This document shows positions 7,686-16,622 of a stretch of 64,000 nucleotides of DNA, piece after piece (position 1 is the stretch's first letter; each line of letters opens with the position of its first letter). A program made the translations under genes and the position numbers. Where the stretch lies: NCBI GenBank assembly GCA_934654585.1, contig CAKUGF010000007.1, forward strand, positions 1 through 64,000. Direction: 5' to 3'. The DNA comes from an uncultured Collinsella sp. (GTDB taxonomy: Bacteria > Actinomycetota > Coriobacteriia > Coriobacteriales > Coriobacteriaceae). The notes beneath the pieces were generated by a model. It was not told the DNA's origin, did not search any database, and worked only from the letters and a program-made list of their open reading frames with translations.

Positions 7686-8891
7686 TTAAGCGGAGGGTTC
7701 TTGCTGCGTAATGCAGTGAATGTTGCCGCCGCCGAAGACGACCTGCTCGGACTGAACGCCGACGCACTTGTAGACGCCCTCGCCCCAGACCTCGTCGTAG
7801 ATCTTCTGGAGCGTGTCAACAGCCAGCTGGTCGTTCTCGTCGCCGTACTGCGGGACGATAACGCCGTGGTTGGTGACCAGGTAGTTCATGTAAGAAGCGA
7901 TCAGCGGCTCGTCGGCAACGCGCGGCTCGGCGTTCTCATCGGCGTCGATGGTATCGCAGGAAGCCTGGTCCATGAACAGCGGGCTCACGGGCATGCAGAG
8001 CTTGTAGACCTTCATCTTGCGGCCCTTGGCGTCAACGGCGTTGGAGAGGGTCTCGTAGGCAGCGTGGCACTGCTCATAGAACGGATACTCGGGATCGTCG
8101 GCCCAGATGCAGGCCATGACGCCCGGGGCGATGAACGTAGCGACGTCGTCGATGTGGCCGTTGGTCTCCTCGGGGTCGATGCCCTCCTTGACCCAAATGA
8201 CCTTCTCGACACCCAGGTAATCCTTGAGGTGCTCATCCATATAGGCGCGAAGCTCCTCGCTCCAGGGCTCAAACTTCTTCTTGAACTTAGGCCAGATGGA
8301 CTCGGGGTCCTCTTCCTCCTCCAGAACCGCCGAGCAGGTGCGACCCGGGGAAAGCAGACACTGGTCGGTCACGACCACGGTGCCCTCGCCGTCGACAGTA
8401 ATAGAGCCGCCCTCGAGGATCATGTCGTCGGGACGATAGCGACGGCAGCCGGAGAGCTCGGCAATCTTAAGGGCGACTTGCTCGTCTTTGTCCCACGGAA
8501 AGTACAGGCCATCAACAAGACCGCCGTAAGCGTTGAAGTGCCAGTGGACAGCACGCTTCTCGCCCTTACCGTTGATGACAAAGGTGGCGGCGGTATCGCG
8601 GAACCAGGCGTCATCGGTGGTCATCTCGATAACGGTGACGTTCTCGTCTTCCTCGAAGACAGCCTTGCAGTTGGCGTAGTCGGCCTGGTTGGCGCATATG
8701 GTGACCGGGGTGAACTCGGCGATGGCACGGGCAACGGCCGCATACTGTTTCTGAGCCGGCTTGGCACCATGGGCCCAAGTGTCGGTGCGGCGGGGCCAAC
8801 CCATCCACACGCGATCCTGCGGAGCGAACTCAGCGGGCATAAAGAAGCCGTCGGCCTTGGGGGTGGACTCGGACTCGGTGATCGTACGCAT
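7686..8891 (-). CDS. aguA: Agmatine deiminase
   Basis: 401 aa. Hydrolyses agmatine to N-carbamoylputrescine and ammonia in polyamine synthesis or agmatine catabolism. Peptidyl-arginine-deiminase fold motifs are visible: RVWMGWP near the N-terminus, TTDDAWFRDTAATFV (~91-105), EGGSITVDGEG (~160), NGHIDD (~236) and the catalytic Cys in FGGGNIHCITQQ near the C-terminus. Start ATG with GGAGGG nine bases upstream. No agmatine/putrescine antiporter, carbamoyltransferase or carbamate kinase gene is adjacent, so the full energy-yielding deiminase pathway is not encoded here. Confidence 0.94.
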   Translation of the reverse strand: MRTITESESTPKADGFFMPAEFAPQDRVWMGWPRRTDTWAHGAKPAQKQYAAVARAIAEFTPVTICANQADYANCKAVFEEDENVTVIEMTTDDAWFRDTAATFVINGKGEKRAVHWHFNAYGGLVDGLYFPWDKDEQVALKIAELSGCRRYRPDDMILEGGSITVDGEGTVVVTDQCLLSPGRTCSAVLEEEEDPESIWPKFKKKFEPWSEELRAYMDEHLKDYLGVEKVIWVKEGIDPEETNGHIDDVATFIAPGVMACIWADDPEYPFYEQCHAAYETLSNAVDAKGRKMKVYKLCMPVSPLFMDQASCDTIDADENAEPRVADEPLIASYMNYLVTNHGVIVPQYGDENDQLAVDTLQKIYDEVWGEGVYKCVGVQSEQVVFGGGNIHCITQQEPSA

Positions 8892-8920
8892 AAGATTCCC
8901 TCCAAATAGAGCGCTCGTCG

Positions 8921-8975
8921 TCTCAATCTATAACAGATAGAGGCGATTTTGCCAGCCAGATGTTACAGATTGAGA
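8921..8975. repeat. Palindrome with TGTTACAGATTGAGA arms, copy 1
   Basis: TCTCAATCTATAACA (8921-8935) inverted as TGTTACAGATTGAGA (8961-8975), one difference, 25-base loop. Lies upstream of the agmatine deiminase gene. Four further copies are at 35271, 39999, 40083 and 40163. Confidence 0.75.
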
Positions 8976-9006
8976 TAGACGGAGGAACGGCACGCCGCCG
9001 ACAGGC

Positions 9007-9049
9007 AAAAACCACCACAAAGGTGCCTGTCCCCTTTGTGGTGGTTTTG
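9007..9049. terminator. Hairpin terminator (GGGGACAGG family)
   Basis: AAAACCACCACAAAGG / CCTTTGTGGTGGTTTT with GTGCCTGTCC between. It follows the stop of the minus-strand permease gene (9060), with a T-run on both strands, so it can terminate in either direction. Confidence 0.7.
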
Positions 9050-9059
9050 GACTAGAAAG

Positions 9060-11261
9060 TTACTCGCTGTAGCGGGTGGCAATGGCGGCTCGTACCATGC
9101 CGGTGCTCATGAGGTAGGTCACTAGGAAGTAGCCACCGTAGGCTGCTAGGAAGATTGCGCAGGTGAGGCCCACCGTGCCGCCGATGCTCATGTAGCCGAA
9201 TGTGCTCACCAGCTCGATAATCACCTTGAGCGCCACAAAGGAGTGCGCCAGGCCCACCGCCAGTGGGAACAGGAAGAACACCGCCTGCTGCGCCATCACC
9301 GAATGGCGAATCTGGCGGTCGTCACAGCCGATCTGTACCAGCACGCGATAGCTGCGGCTGCCGTCGGCCACATTGGAGAGCTGCTGGATCGACAGAATCG
9401 CCGCGCACGCAACGACCAGTACAAAGCCAATGTAGATGGCCAGATAGCTAATCATGCCGTTCATCTGCGCCGCCTGCGTATACATCTCGGAGCGCGTCAT
9501 AAAGACTCCCCATGACCCCGGCTTCTTGCCGTCAACGAGCAGATCGTCAAGCAGGGTGTATTTAATGCTCTCATCGGCCTTGGTCACATCCATCCCCTGC
9601 TTGTAGTTAACGAGCAGATTACTGGAATACGGCTGCAGATTAAGCTGGGACAGCAGTTCATCGGCTACGACCACGGTACCGGGATTGCTGCCCATCGCCG
9701 AGTTGGCGATGGCCGCCGTGTCCTCGTCCGACTTATCGGTTGCGGGCTTGAGCTCATGCCCGCCCAAGGTGAGGGTATGGCCGCCGGCCATGTACTTGGT
9801 GTACAGGTCGCCCAGCTCACCGCCCATATCACACGTGAGTAGATACTGGTCGCGGCCAATGCTCACCGGCTCCTCGCCCATCATCTGGCGCAGTTTGTTG
9901 TACTGGCTCGCCGGCGTCACAAACAGACCCATCGCATCGGCGTTGCTTCCCTCGAGCGCCTTGGGAAGCTTTTTGCCCATGGCCTTGCACATCTCACCCG
10001 CCACCACCGAGGGGCCCGAGCCGCCAAGCGGGTAACTCAGATACGAATCGATCTGCACATGCTCACCAGCAACATCGGCAATATTGACCTTCTTGCCGGT
10101 CTCGTCGTTGTTGTCCGCCGACTTGCGCTCGCCATGCCATGCAGCGTACAAATCGACCGTTGCATCTGCCAGCACCATGCGATCGGCCTCAGACGGATTG
10201 ACATACTCCTTGTAGTAGTCGAGCGTTTCGGGCGTGTAATAGACATACGTCTGAGACACGTCAACAGGGTTATAGCGCTCCAGGTTTTCGTTCATCACGT
10301 TGGCAATCGACATACCGCAGGTCACCGAGGTAATGGCCAAAAACAGAATCATCGCGATGACGCCCATCGAAAAGCACACCGTGTTGACCTTGGCCGCAAG
10401 CTGGCGCACAGTAAACATGTTGAGGCCGCGCCAATACACGCCGCGCAAGCTCTGCAGCAGCTTGATGAGCATGCCCGAGAGTCCCCAGAACAGCGCAAAG
10501 GTGCCCACGGTAACCATAGCGGTCGTAATGCCAAACTGGCTCATGGCCTCTTGCAGCTTGCTGTCCGTCGCGGTTAGCGGGAACCCATCACGTAGCAGAC
10601 GGTAATAGGCCACGCCCACGAGTGCCACGCCCACGGCAAAGATAGCAATCGCGATCCAAGGATTGCGCGTCTTGATGCTCTCGTTGCGGCGCTCGGCACC
10701 CATAAGCTCGATGAGTTTGGTGCGACGCACGGCGCGAAGGTTCAGCAGCAGCGTGAGCACAAACATCACGAGCATGCAGGCAAGGGTCAGGTTGAACGCA
10801 TGCACCGAGAAAAAGAAGTGGAAGTCGGCAATCTGCGTCTTAAAGAGCGAGGCCGTAAAGAACGTCATGAGCTGGGAGAGTCCCACACCCAGCACAATGC
10901 CGGCGACAAAGGCCACGACCGATACTATCACGGTCTCGAGCGCCATAATCGTGGCGACGCGCCCGCGCCCCATGCCGAGCACCTGGTACAGGCCAAACTC
11001 CTTCTTGCGGCGCTTCATGATGAAGTTATTGGCATACACCATCAAAAAGGCCATGACGCCGGCCAAAAAGTACGTAAGGTAGCCGAGCATGCTGCCCATA
11101 ACCTGTGCCAAGCCCTCTTCATCGATTCCGGCGATGTCGACCTGCATCGAGACGGTGTTAAAGGCATAGAAAACGGTGACGCCCAGGGTAAGCGTCAGCA
11201 GGTAGACGAGGTAGTCGCGGCCGGCGCGGCGGACGTTGCCCCAAGCGAGTTTACAGAGCAT
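9060..11261 (-). CDS. FtsX-like ABC transporter permease (Bce-type)
   Basis: 733 aa from the ATG at 11261, preferred over a GTG at 11273 since GAGG is correctly spaced. The layout is that of BceB-type permeases: one N-terminal helix (~18-40), a group of helices to about 320, a large extracytoplasmic domain of about 230 residues (~345-590), and a C-terminal FtsX domain with three helices. Such transporters protect against peptide antibiotics or sense them. The gene overlaps the ATPase gene stop by 11 bases. A partner two-component system, which usually adjoins bceAB, is absent from this locus. The substrate is not inferable. Confidence 0.88.
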   Translation of the reverse strand: MLCKLAWGNVRRAGRDYLVYLLTLTLGVTVFYAFNTVSMQVDIAGIDEEGLAQVMGSMLGYLTYFLAGVMAFLMVYANNFIMKRRKKEFGLYQVLGMGRGRVATIMALETVIVSVVAFVAGIVLGVGLSQLMTFFTASLFKTQIADFHFFFSVHAFNLTLACMLVMFVLTLLLNLRAVRRTKLIELMGAERRNESIKTRNPWIAIAIFAVGVALVGVAYYRLLRDGFPLTATDSKLQEAMSQFGITTAMVTVGTFALFWGLSGMLIKLLQSLRGVYWRGLNMFTVRQLAAKVNTVCFSMGVIAMILFLAITSVTCGMSIANVMNENLERYNPVDVSQTYVYYTPETLDYYKEYVNPSEADRMVLADATVDLYAAWHGERKSADNNDETGKKVNIADVAGEHVQIDSYLSYPLGGSGPSVVAGEMCKAMGKKLPKALEGSNADAMGLFVTPASQYNKLRQMMGEEPVSIGRDQYLLTCDMGGELGDLYTKYMAGGHTLTLGGHELKPATDKSDEDTAAIANSAMGSNPGTVVVADELLSQLNLQPYSSNLLVNYKQGMDVTKADESIKYTLLDDLLVDGKKPGSWGVFMTRSEMYTQAAQMNGMISYLAIYIGFVLVVACAAILSIQQLSNVADGSRSYRVLVQIGCDDRQIRHSVMAQQAVFFLFPLAVGLAHSFVALKVIIELVSTFGYMSIGGTVGLTCAIFLAAYGGYFLVTYLMSTGMVRAAIATRYSE

Positions 11262-12036
11262 CGGAGCCCTCACCGCCCATCATGGCAACGACCTCCATAA
11301 TGCGGTCGAAGAACTCGCGGCGGTCGGTGTCGCCGCGGCGCAGCTCGGTGAAGATCTTGCCGTCGCGGATAAACAGCACGCGGCTCGTATAGCTGGCGGC
11401 AAAGCTGTCGTGCGTGACCATGAGCACGGTGGCGCGTAGGCGGCGGTTAAGGGCCTCCAGGCTCTCGAGCAGCAGACGGGCGCTCTTGGAATCGAGGGCG
11501 CCGGTGGGCTCGTCGGCCATGATCATGGTGGGGTCGGTGACGAGCGCGCGAGCTGCGGCAACGCGCTGCTGCTGGCCACCGGACATCTGATAGGGGTACT
11601 TGTCGAGCACCTGGCTAATGGACAGGCGTGCGGCCACGTCCTGCACGCGGGTCGAGATTTCGGCAGCGTTCATACGGGCGATGGTGAGCGGCAGGGCGAT
11701 GTTCTCGCGCGCCGTAAGCGTGTCGAGCAGGTTGGAGTCCTGGAAGATGAAGCCCAGCTCCTCGCGGCGGAACTGCGAAAGCTTGGCCTGTTTCATGCGC
11801 GTCACATCCTGGCCGTTGATGCGGATCATGCCGCTCGTGGCGCTGTCGATGGTCGACACGCAATTGAGCAGTGTCGACTTTCCCGAGCCCGAGGCACCCA
11901 TGATGCCCACGAACTCGCCGCGGTTGACGGTAAAGTTGACGTCGTTGAGCGCGCGGGTCACGTTGCCCAGCGCGCCGTATACCTTTTCGAGATGCGCGAC
12001 CTCCAGTACCGGGGTCGCTGCTTGCATGGTTTGCAT
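11251..12036 (-). CDS. ABC transporter ATP-binding protein (Bce/MacB-type)
   Basis: 261 aa. Walker [10 protein letters not shown] (~50), signature [15 protein letters not shown] (~152), Walker [12 protein letters not shown] (~174) and switch His in VLMVTHDSF are intact. EPTGALDS is typical of the LolD/MacB/BceA family that pairs with FtsX-like permeases. Start ATG with AAAGGA eight bases upstream. Translation is coupled to the downstream permease by overlap. The ATPase drives the permease in the membrane. Confidence 0.92.
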   Translation of the reverse strand: MQTMQAATPVLEVAHLEKVYGALGNVTRALNDVNFTVNRGEFVGIMGASGSGKSTLLNCVSTIDSATSGMIRINGQDVTRMKQAKLSQFRREELGFIFQDSNLLDTLTARENIALPLTIARMNAAEISTRVQDVAARLSISQVLDKYPYQMSGGQQQRVAAARALVTDPTMIMADEPTGALDSKSARLLLESLEALNRRLRATVLMVTHDSFAASYTSRVLFIRDGKIFTELRRGDTDRREFFDRIMEVVAMMGGEGSDAL

Positions 12037-12180
12037 ACCGAGTCCTTTCTTGCGATTAGTCTACGGCATCTATAGTCGCAAGAAGACGAGTCGGCTACCA
12101 TCGATATGGCTTACGCTTGCCTTACCGTTGTGTAAGGTAGCGCTGGGTAGTCACGTGTTGATGTTGAGAGAGGACTCCTG

Positions 12181-13167
12181 TTGAAGACCGTTCATGTTGC
12201 TGCTGGGATCATTCGCAAGGAAGGATCCGACGAGCTGCTAGCCGTGCAGCGCGGCTATGGCGACATGCAGGGACTTTGGGAGTTCCCCGGCGGCAAGCTC
12301 ATGCGCGGCGAGTCGCCCGAGGACGCCGTGCGCCGCGAGCTCATGGAAGAGCTGCAGGTGAAGGTCACCAACCTGCGCGATTTCTATACCGTCGAGTACG
12401 ACTATCCCGATTTTCATCTCTCCATGGAGTGCTATTACTGCTCGCTCGCCGATGAGTCCGGTGAACCCCAGAAGCACGACCGGCAGCTCGATATCCGCTG
12501 GATTCCACGCACCTCGCTGGCAACGGTAGAGTGGATGCCCGCCGACAAAGGGCTGATCGATGCGCTGATTGAGCTCAAGGAAGACCGGCTTAAGGCAAGC
12601 GCCGCCGATGATGCCGCGTCCAACACAACCAACGAGCCCGCCACCAAACCCAAGCGCGCACCTAAGCGCCGCAGCAAAAAACGCCCCAAACCCGGCTTGC
12701 TCGACGGCATCGACACCTCGGACCTCTCCGCCGACGAGCGTGAACTAGTGCGCCGTCGCGCCGCCATCAAAAAGTCCATGAAGGGCAACAAGCGCGCCAA
12801 CACCAAGCCCGAGCTGCTCGTTCGCCAGCGCCTGCGCGCCGCGGGACTCACGGGTTATCGCCTGGAATGGAAAGTTCCCGGCAAGCCCGACATCGCCTTC
12901 CCCGGACGCAAGATCGCCATCTTCGTCAACGGCTGCTTTTGGCACCGCTGCCCCAAGTGCAATCCGAGCCAGCCCAAGCGCAACGTTGAGTTTTGGGAAG
13001 CAAAGTTCCGCCGCAACGTCGAGCGCGACCGCGCCGCCGTGGCAGCGCTCACCGAAATGGGCTGGACACCCATAACTATCTGGGAATGCGAACTCAAAAA
13101 GGACCGCATCGACGCCACGATGGAACAGGTCATCGAGCAGGTGCGGGCCGCGACCCCGCAACGCTAA
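12181..13167 (+). CDS. Nudix (MutT-like) hydrolase fused to a Vsr-type DNA mismatch endonuclease
   Basis: 328 aa, TTG start with GAGAGGA upstream. Residues ~1-130 are a Nudix domain: the box reads GGKLMRGESPEDAVRRELME and continues ELQV, so the catalytic REXXEE core is present. A Lys/Arg/Pro-rich linker (~140-185) joins it to a C-terminal Vsr domain (~190-325), recognised from NTKPELLVRQRLRAAGLTGY, KPDIAFPGRKIAIFVNGCFW, HRCPKC and the NxERDR segment. MutT proteins remove oxidised nucleotides; Vsr nicks next to T:G mismatches made by deamination of 5-methylcytosine. No cytosine methyltransferase is nearby. One uninterrupted frame, so the fusion appears real. Confidence 0.88.
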   Translation: MKTVHVAAGIIRKEGSDELLAVQRGYGDMQGLWEFPGGKLMRGESPEDAVRRELMEELQVKVTNLRDFYTVEYDYPDFHLSMECYYCSLADESGEPQKHDRQLDIRWIPRTSLATVEWMPADKGLIDALIELKEDRLKASAADDAASNTTNEPATKPKRAPKRRSKKRPKPGLLDGIDTSDLSADERELVRRRAAIKKSMKGNKRANTKPELLVRQRLRAAGLTGYRLEWKVPGKPDIAFPGRKIAIFVNGCFWHRCPKCNPSQPKRNVEFWEAKFRRNVERDRAAVAALTEMGWTPITIWECELKKDRIDATMEQVIEQVRAATPQR

Positions 13168-13418
13168 AACGAGCCATTCACACGCCCCACACGCCCGCGC
13201 CACATCCGTGCCACAAACCTTAGAAAGCCCTTAAGCTCAAAACCTTTCAAGAGTGTTACTCGATAGCTTTGACCTGCGGTTTCACCGTAATCGCAAACCT
13301 CATTAAGCCTTTCTTTAGCGCTCCTTTGCAACGACCGCGTCATAATACTGCCAACGCACGGGACCTAGCAGCACACCCCGTGCGCAACCTTTTGGTGGAC
13401 ATCGAGGAGGCCGCACGC

Positions 13419-13625
13419 ATGCATTCTTCCAATGACGCAGCACAGCCATCCCTAAAACATGCGGACCTTTTCTCCTTCCCCCCGACACAGAGAGACGGTC
13501 TCCTCGACTCCCCCACCACAAAAGCCAAACGCTCAACTAATCAGAGCCTCAACTTGCGAGCATCGTTCGAAAAGCTCCAAGCATCCCTAGACAAGGCGTT
13601 CCCCGAACAGGCAAGGGCAATCTAA
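13419..13625 (+). CDS. Small hypothetical protein
   Basis: 68 aa from an ATG that has GAGGAGG nine bases upstream (13404-13410). The frame is open further 5' but that part lacks a start signal. Composition is polar (Ser, Gln, Lys rich) with a possible amphipathic helix near the C-terminus (LRASFEKLQASLDKAF). I recognise no family. It precedes the AraC-type regulator by 25 bases and could be a leader gene or spurious. Confidence 0.4.
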   Translation: MHSSNDAAQPSLKHADLFSFPPTQRDGLLDSPTTKAKRSTNQSLNLRASFEKLQASLDKAFPEQARAI

Positions 13626-13650
13626 GCCCATCGCGCTTTATACTGATGCC

Positions 13651-14583
13651 ATGCGAAACATGGATCACATAGAATTGCACCGCGGAGGACGCGAGGAAGC
13701 GTTTCCCGAGACCGCCGAAGACTGGCCTTATATTGCCGAACGCGCAGAATTCGCTCGCTATCCGGGCAACTCCGTCCCCTGGCACTGGCATTCCGAAGTC
13801 GAGCTTTTCTACATGGAGCAGGGAGCAATTGACTATCGCACGCGTGCGGCTCATGAGCACATGCGCTTTGAGGAAGGGTCCGCCGGCTTTATCAACGGCG
13901 GCGTTTTGCACAGCACCCTGCAATCGCCCAATTCGGCGCCAGCCATTCAAATGCTGCATATCTTCCAGCCGTCAATGCTCGGCGATCCCGCGGGACGCCT
14001 TCAAAAGCGCTACATCAATCCTTTGCTGCAATGTCGAGGCGTCGATATACTCAAATGGTCGCCCACCAACCCCGACGATATGCCCTTTATCGATTTGCTG
14101 AAGAGCTCCTTCAGCCACGATCTTCAACAGCCGCAGAGCGAGATGGCGCTTCGAAATAGCCTGTCAGAACTCTGGGTTCAGATCTATGCCAAAGCTGAAC
14201 CACAATTCGCTTTGGACAACAGTTCTTTGATGACCAGCCGTGAAATTCGGTTCAGGGAAATTCTGGACTACATCCGCACACACTATGCAGACAGCATAGA
14301 TGTTCCCCAAATTGCATCCGCGGTCGGCATCAGCGAAAGAGATTGTTATCGCACCATCAAAGCTTGCGCGGGAACAACCCCGGCCGCGTATCTACGCGCA
14401 TACCGCATCACCCGCGCCTGCACGCTCTTGACGCACACCACGCGAACGGTACAGACGATCGCTCACCAATGCGGCTTTGCAACGGCGAGCCACCTTGGGC
14501 AGGTATTCAAGGAACAAATTGGCTGTACCCCTTCTGAGTATCGAGCCATGAGGCAGAATTTCGATACTACGGGGCAGAAATAA
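13651..14583 (+). CDS. AraC family transcriptional regulator
   Basis: 310 aa. N-terminal cupin-like sensor domain (~30-125; WHWHSEVELFYMEQG carries the usual His/Glu pattern) and a C-terminal double helix-turn-helix (~205-305; IASAVGISERDCYRTIKA and IAHQCGFATASHLGQVFKE). These proteins typically activate sugar-use genes on binding a ligand. The gene is more AT-rich than its left neighbours and lies in the same direction, 59 bases ahead of a HAD phosphatase gene, which may be its target. The ligand is unknown. Confidence 0.88.
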   Translation: MRNMDHIELHRGGREEAFPETAEDWPYIAERAEFARYPGNSVPWHWHSEVELFYMEQGAIDYRTRAAHEHMRFEEGSAGFINGGVLHSTLQSPNSAPAIQMLHIFQPSMLGDPAGRLQKRYINPLLQCRGVDILKWSPTNPDDMPFIDLLKSSFSHDLQQPQSEMALRNSLSELWVQIYAKAEPQFALDNSSLMTSREIRFREILDYIRTHYADSIDVPQIASAVGISERDCYRTIKACAGTTPAAYLRAYRITRACTLLTHTTRTVQTIAHQCGFATASHLGQVFKEQIGCTPSEYRAMRQNFDTTGQK

Positions 14584-14642
14584 CGCTAGCGCTTCCACCT
14601 CACCTATCCCACACTATCAGACAGATGAGAGAAAGGAATGCC

Positions 14643-15266
14643 ATGAAACAATTCGACCATGTCGTGTTTGACGTTGATGGAACATTGGCAGATACAGAAG
14701 AAAGCGTTCTGTCATCGCTTGCCCAGATAGTCCAAGAAGAGACCGGTAAAACGCTCCCCCGAAACGAGCTTGAATTTGCCCTCGGCATACCCGGCAAGAA
14801 TGCCCTTGAGAAACTTGGGATCTACTCGCAGGCAACGTTGGATCGCTGGTGCCAAGTTGCCGCTAGCCTTAAAAACACCATCAGCGTGTTTCCCGGCTTG
14901 CTGGAAGTTATCGCCGCACTCGCCAACAACGGCTGCAATCTTGGCATTGTCTCCTCACGTGCGCGCGACGAATACGCAGAAGAAATAGCACCCCTTGGCT
15001 TCGACAAGTATTTTGAGCACATCATCCTTGTCGAAGACACAACCGAACACAAACCCGCACCCGCACCCATGCTCGAATATCTCCGACGTACGGGCGCAAA
15101 CCCCAACAGCGTCATCTACGTTGGCGACACCGTCTACGACGAACAATGTGCAACTTCGGCAGGGGTCAGTTTTGCCCGAGCAGCATGGGGATCACACCAA
15201 GACATCCCAAACGCCACCTACAACCTCAAAACCCCCAACGACCTGCTAACCCTAACAACCAAGTAA
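14643..15266 (+). CDS. HAD superfamily hydrolase (phosphoglycolate phosphatase-like)
   Basis: 207 aa; the ATG at 14643 is chosen over an ATG at 14625 because AGAAAGGA lies at the right distance. Motif I FDVDGTLADTEES (~9), motif II Ser in GIVSSRA (~104), motif III Lys in EHKPAPAP (~140) and motif IV YVGDTVYDEQ (~160) are complete, with an alpha-helical cap between I and II. This is the subfamily IA layout of Gph and beta-phosphoglucomutase. It dephosphorylates a small phosphometabolite, which cannot be named from sequence. Probably co-transcribed with the AraC regulator. Confidence 0.88.
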   Translation: MKQFDHVVFDVDGTLADTEESVLSSLAQIVQEETGKTLPRNELEFALGIPGKNALEKLGIYSQATLDRWCQVAASLKNTISVFPGLLEVIAALANNGCNLGIVSSRARDEYAEEIAPLGFDKYFEHIILVEDTTEHKPAPAPMLEYLRRTGANPNSVIYVGDTVYDEQCATSAGVSFARAAWGSHQDIPNATYNLKTPNDLLTLTTK

Positions 15267-15329
15267 CCCGTCCAACCCAACTTTTCCGCCCCAACGCCAC
15301 AAGGGCGACGACCTCGAGAAGGTCAACTT

Positions 15330-15454
15330 GGGAGGGACGAGGGCTTAGTTCCCCAATCTTTCCGCAGGGGGCAAAAAGCCTCGCCGCACGAAGTGCGCAG
15401 CGAGGCTTTTTGCATGCCCGAGGACGATTGGGGAACTAAGCCCTCGTCCCTCCC
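15330..15454. repeat. 29-bp perfect inverted repeat enclosing a terminator
   Basis: 15330-15358 and 15426-15454 are exact reverse complements (begins GGGAGGGACGAGGGCTTAGT). Nested inside is a 13-bp stem CAAAAAGCCTCGC / GCGAGGCTTTTTG (15372-15412) with T-runs on both strands. It lies between convergent genes (HAD phosphatase and aldolase) and most likely acts as a bidirectional terminator. Confidence 0.85.
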
Positions 15455-15487
15455 CGGGATATGTAGCGAGTCGGAGTACCCTTGCTG

Positions 15488-16345
15488 TTACTCTGCTTTG
15501 CCCACAGAGTTGAGGTTGGTCATGCGGATCTTAACCAGCTCGGTGATCTCACGCATGCCCTCCTTGGCCGGCTTCTTGGGATCGAAGCAGCCGGGGTTCT
15601 CGGCCATGTAGGCCATGAAACCCTTGGTGTAGGCCTGACGCAGCTCGGTGGCATAGTTAACCTTGCAGATGCCGTTCTTCACAGCCTCGGCAACCTGCTC
15701 ATCGGGCACACCGGAGGTGCCGTGCAGGACCAGCGGCACGTCGACGGCGTCGCGGATGGCCTTGACCACGGACTGCTCGATGTGCGGATCGCTCGTGTAC
15801 ACGCCGTGGCTGGTGCCAACGCCAATAGCCAGCGAGGTGCAACCGGTGCGCTCGACGAACTCCTTGGCCTCGGCAGGATCGGTGTAGGGGCTCTCGCCCT
15901 CAACCGCGGGACCGTCGTCCTCCTTGCCGCCAACCTTGCCAAGCTCGGCCTCGACGGGCACGCCCATGGCGCGGCCGGCGTCGGCAACGGACTTGGTCAG
16001 GGCGATGTTGTCCTCGAAGGACTCGTGCGAGCCGTCGATCATGACGGAGGTGTAGCCCGTGCGGAAGGCCTGCATGCAGCGGTCATAGCCATCGCCGTGA
16101 TCGAGGTGCAGGGCAACGGGCACGGAAGCGCGCTCGGCGGCAGCCTTGACCATACCGTAGAAGTAATCCAGGCCAGCGGTCTTGATGGTACCCGGGGTAG
16201 TCTGCATGATGACGGGGGACTTGGTCTCCTCGGCAGCGGCCAGAACGGCCATAACAAACTCGAGGTTCTCGACGTTGAACGCGCCGACGGCGTAGTGGCC
16301 GGCCTGAGCGTCCTTGAGCATCTTTTCGGTGGTAACAAGTGCCAT
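15488..16345 (-). CDS. fba: Class II fructose-/tagatose-bisphosphate aldolase
   Basis: 285 aa, the typical length of FbaA/GatY/KbaY class II aldolases. The ATG at 16345 follows GGGAGAGGAG; the frame is open further upstream without a start signal. Zinc ligands lie in ALHLDHGDGYDRC (~80), VEAELGKVGGKEDD (~132-145), GTSHGVYT (~180) and LVLHGTSGVP (~208). It cleaves a ketose 1,6-bisphosphate into dihydroxyacetone phosphate and glyceraldehyde-3-phosphate. Fructose versus tagatose specificity cannot be fixed by eye. No LacD-type aldolase is in the window, so it could complete the tagatose route. Divergent from a DeoR regulator. Confidence 0.88.
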   Translation of the reverse strand: MALVTTEKMLKDAQAGHYAVGAFNVENLEFVMAVLAAAEETKSPVIMQTTPGTIKTAGLDYFYGMVKAAAERASVPVALHLDHGDGYDRCMQAFRTGYTSVMIDGSHESFEDNIALTKSVADAGRAMGVPVEAELGKVGGKEDDGPAVEGESPYTDPAEAKEFVERTGCTSLAIGVGTSHGVYTSDPHIEQSVVKAIRDAVDVPLVLHGTSGVPDEQVAEAVKNGICKVNYATELRQAYTKGFMAYMAENPGCFDPKKPAKEGMREITELVKIRMTNLNSVGKAE

Positions 16346-16622
16346 GAGCGTTTGCTCCTCTCCCTCGCCCGCATCTGGACATCGGGCGTACGTGTTCGCA
16401 AGGCGTTTTACCTTGCGTTTTGCTGCGCTCATTGTATGAAATTCAGCGGGTATGAATGTGCGGGATGTTGTCGTCGCGCGAGGTCGAGCCTTCATTTTTG
16501 AAAAGCAAACGGAAGGGTTTTGTGCCGAGCGCATGCGTTCGATATTGAGTTTTGAGCCTTGAGTGTCTTTCTTTTATAGAAAAGATAAGTAATCGAAAGG
16601 CGTTTTCTTACTCAAAAAGAAA

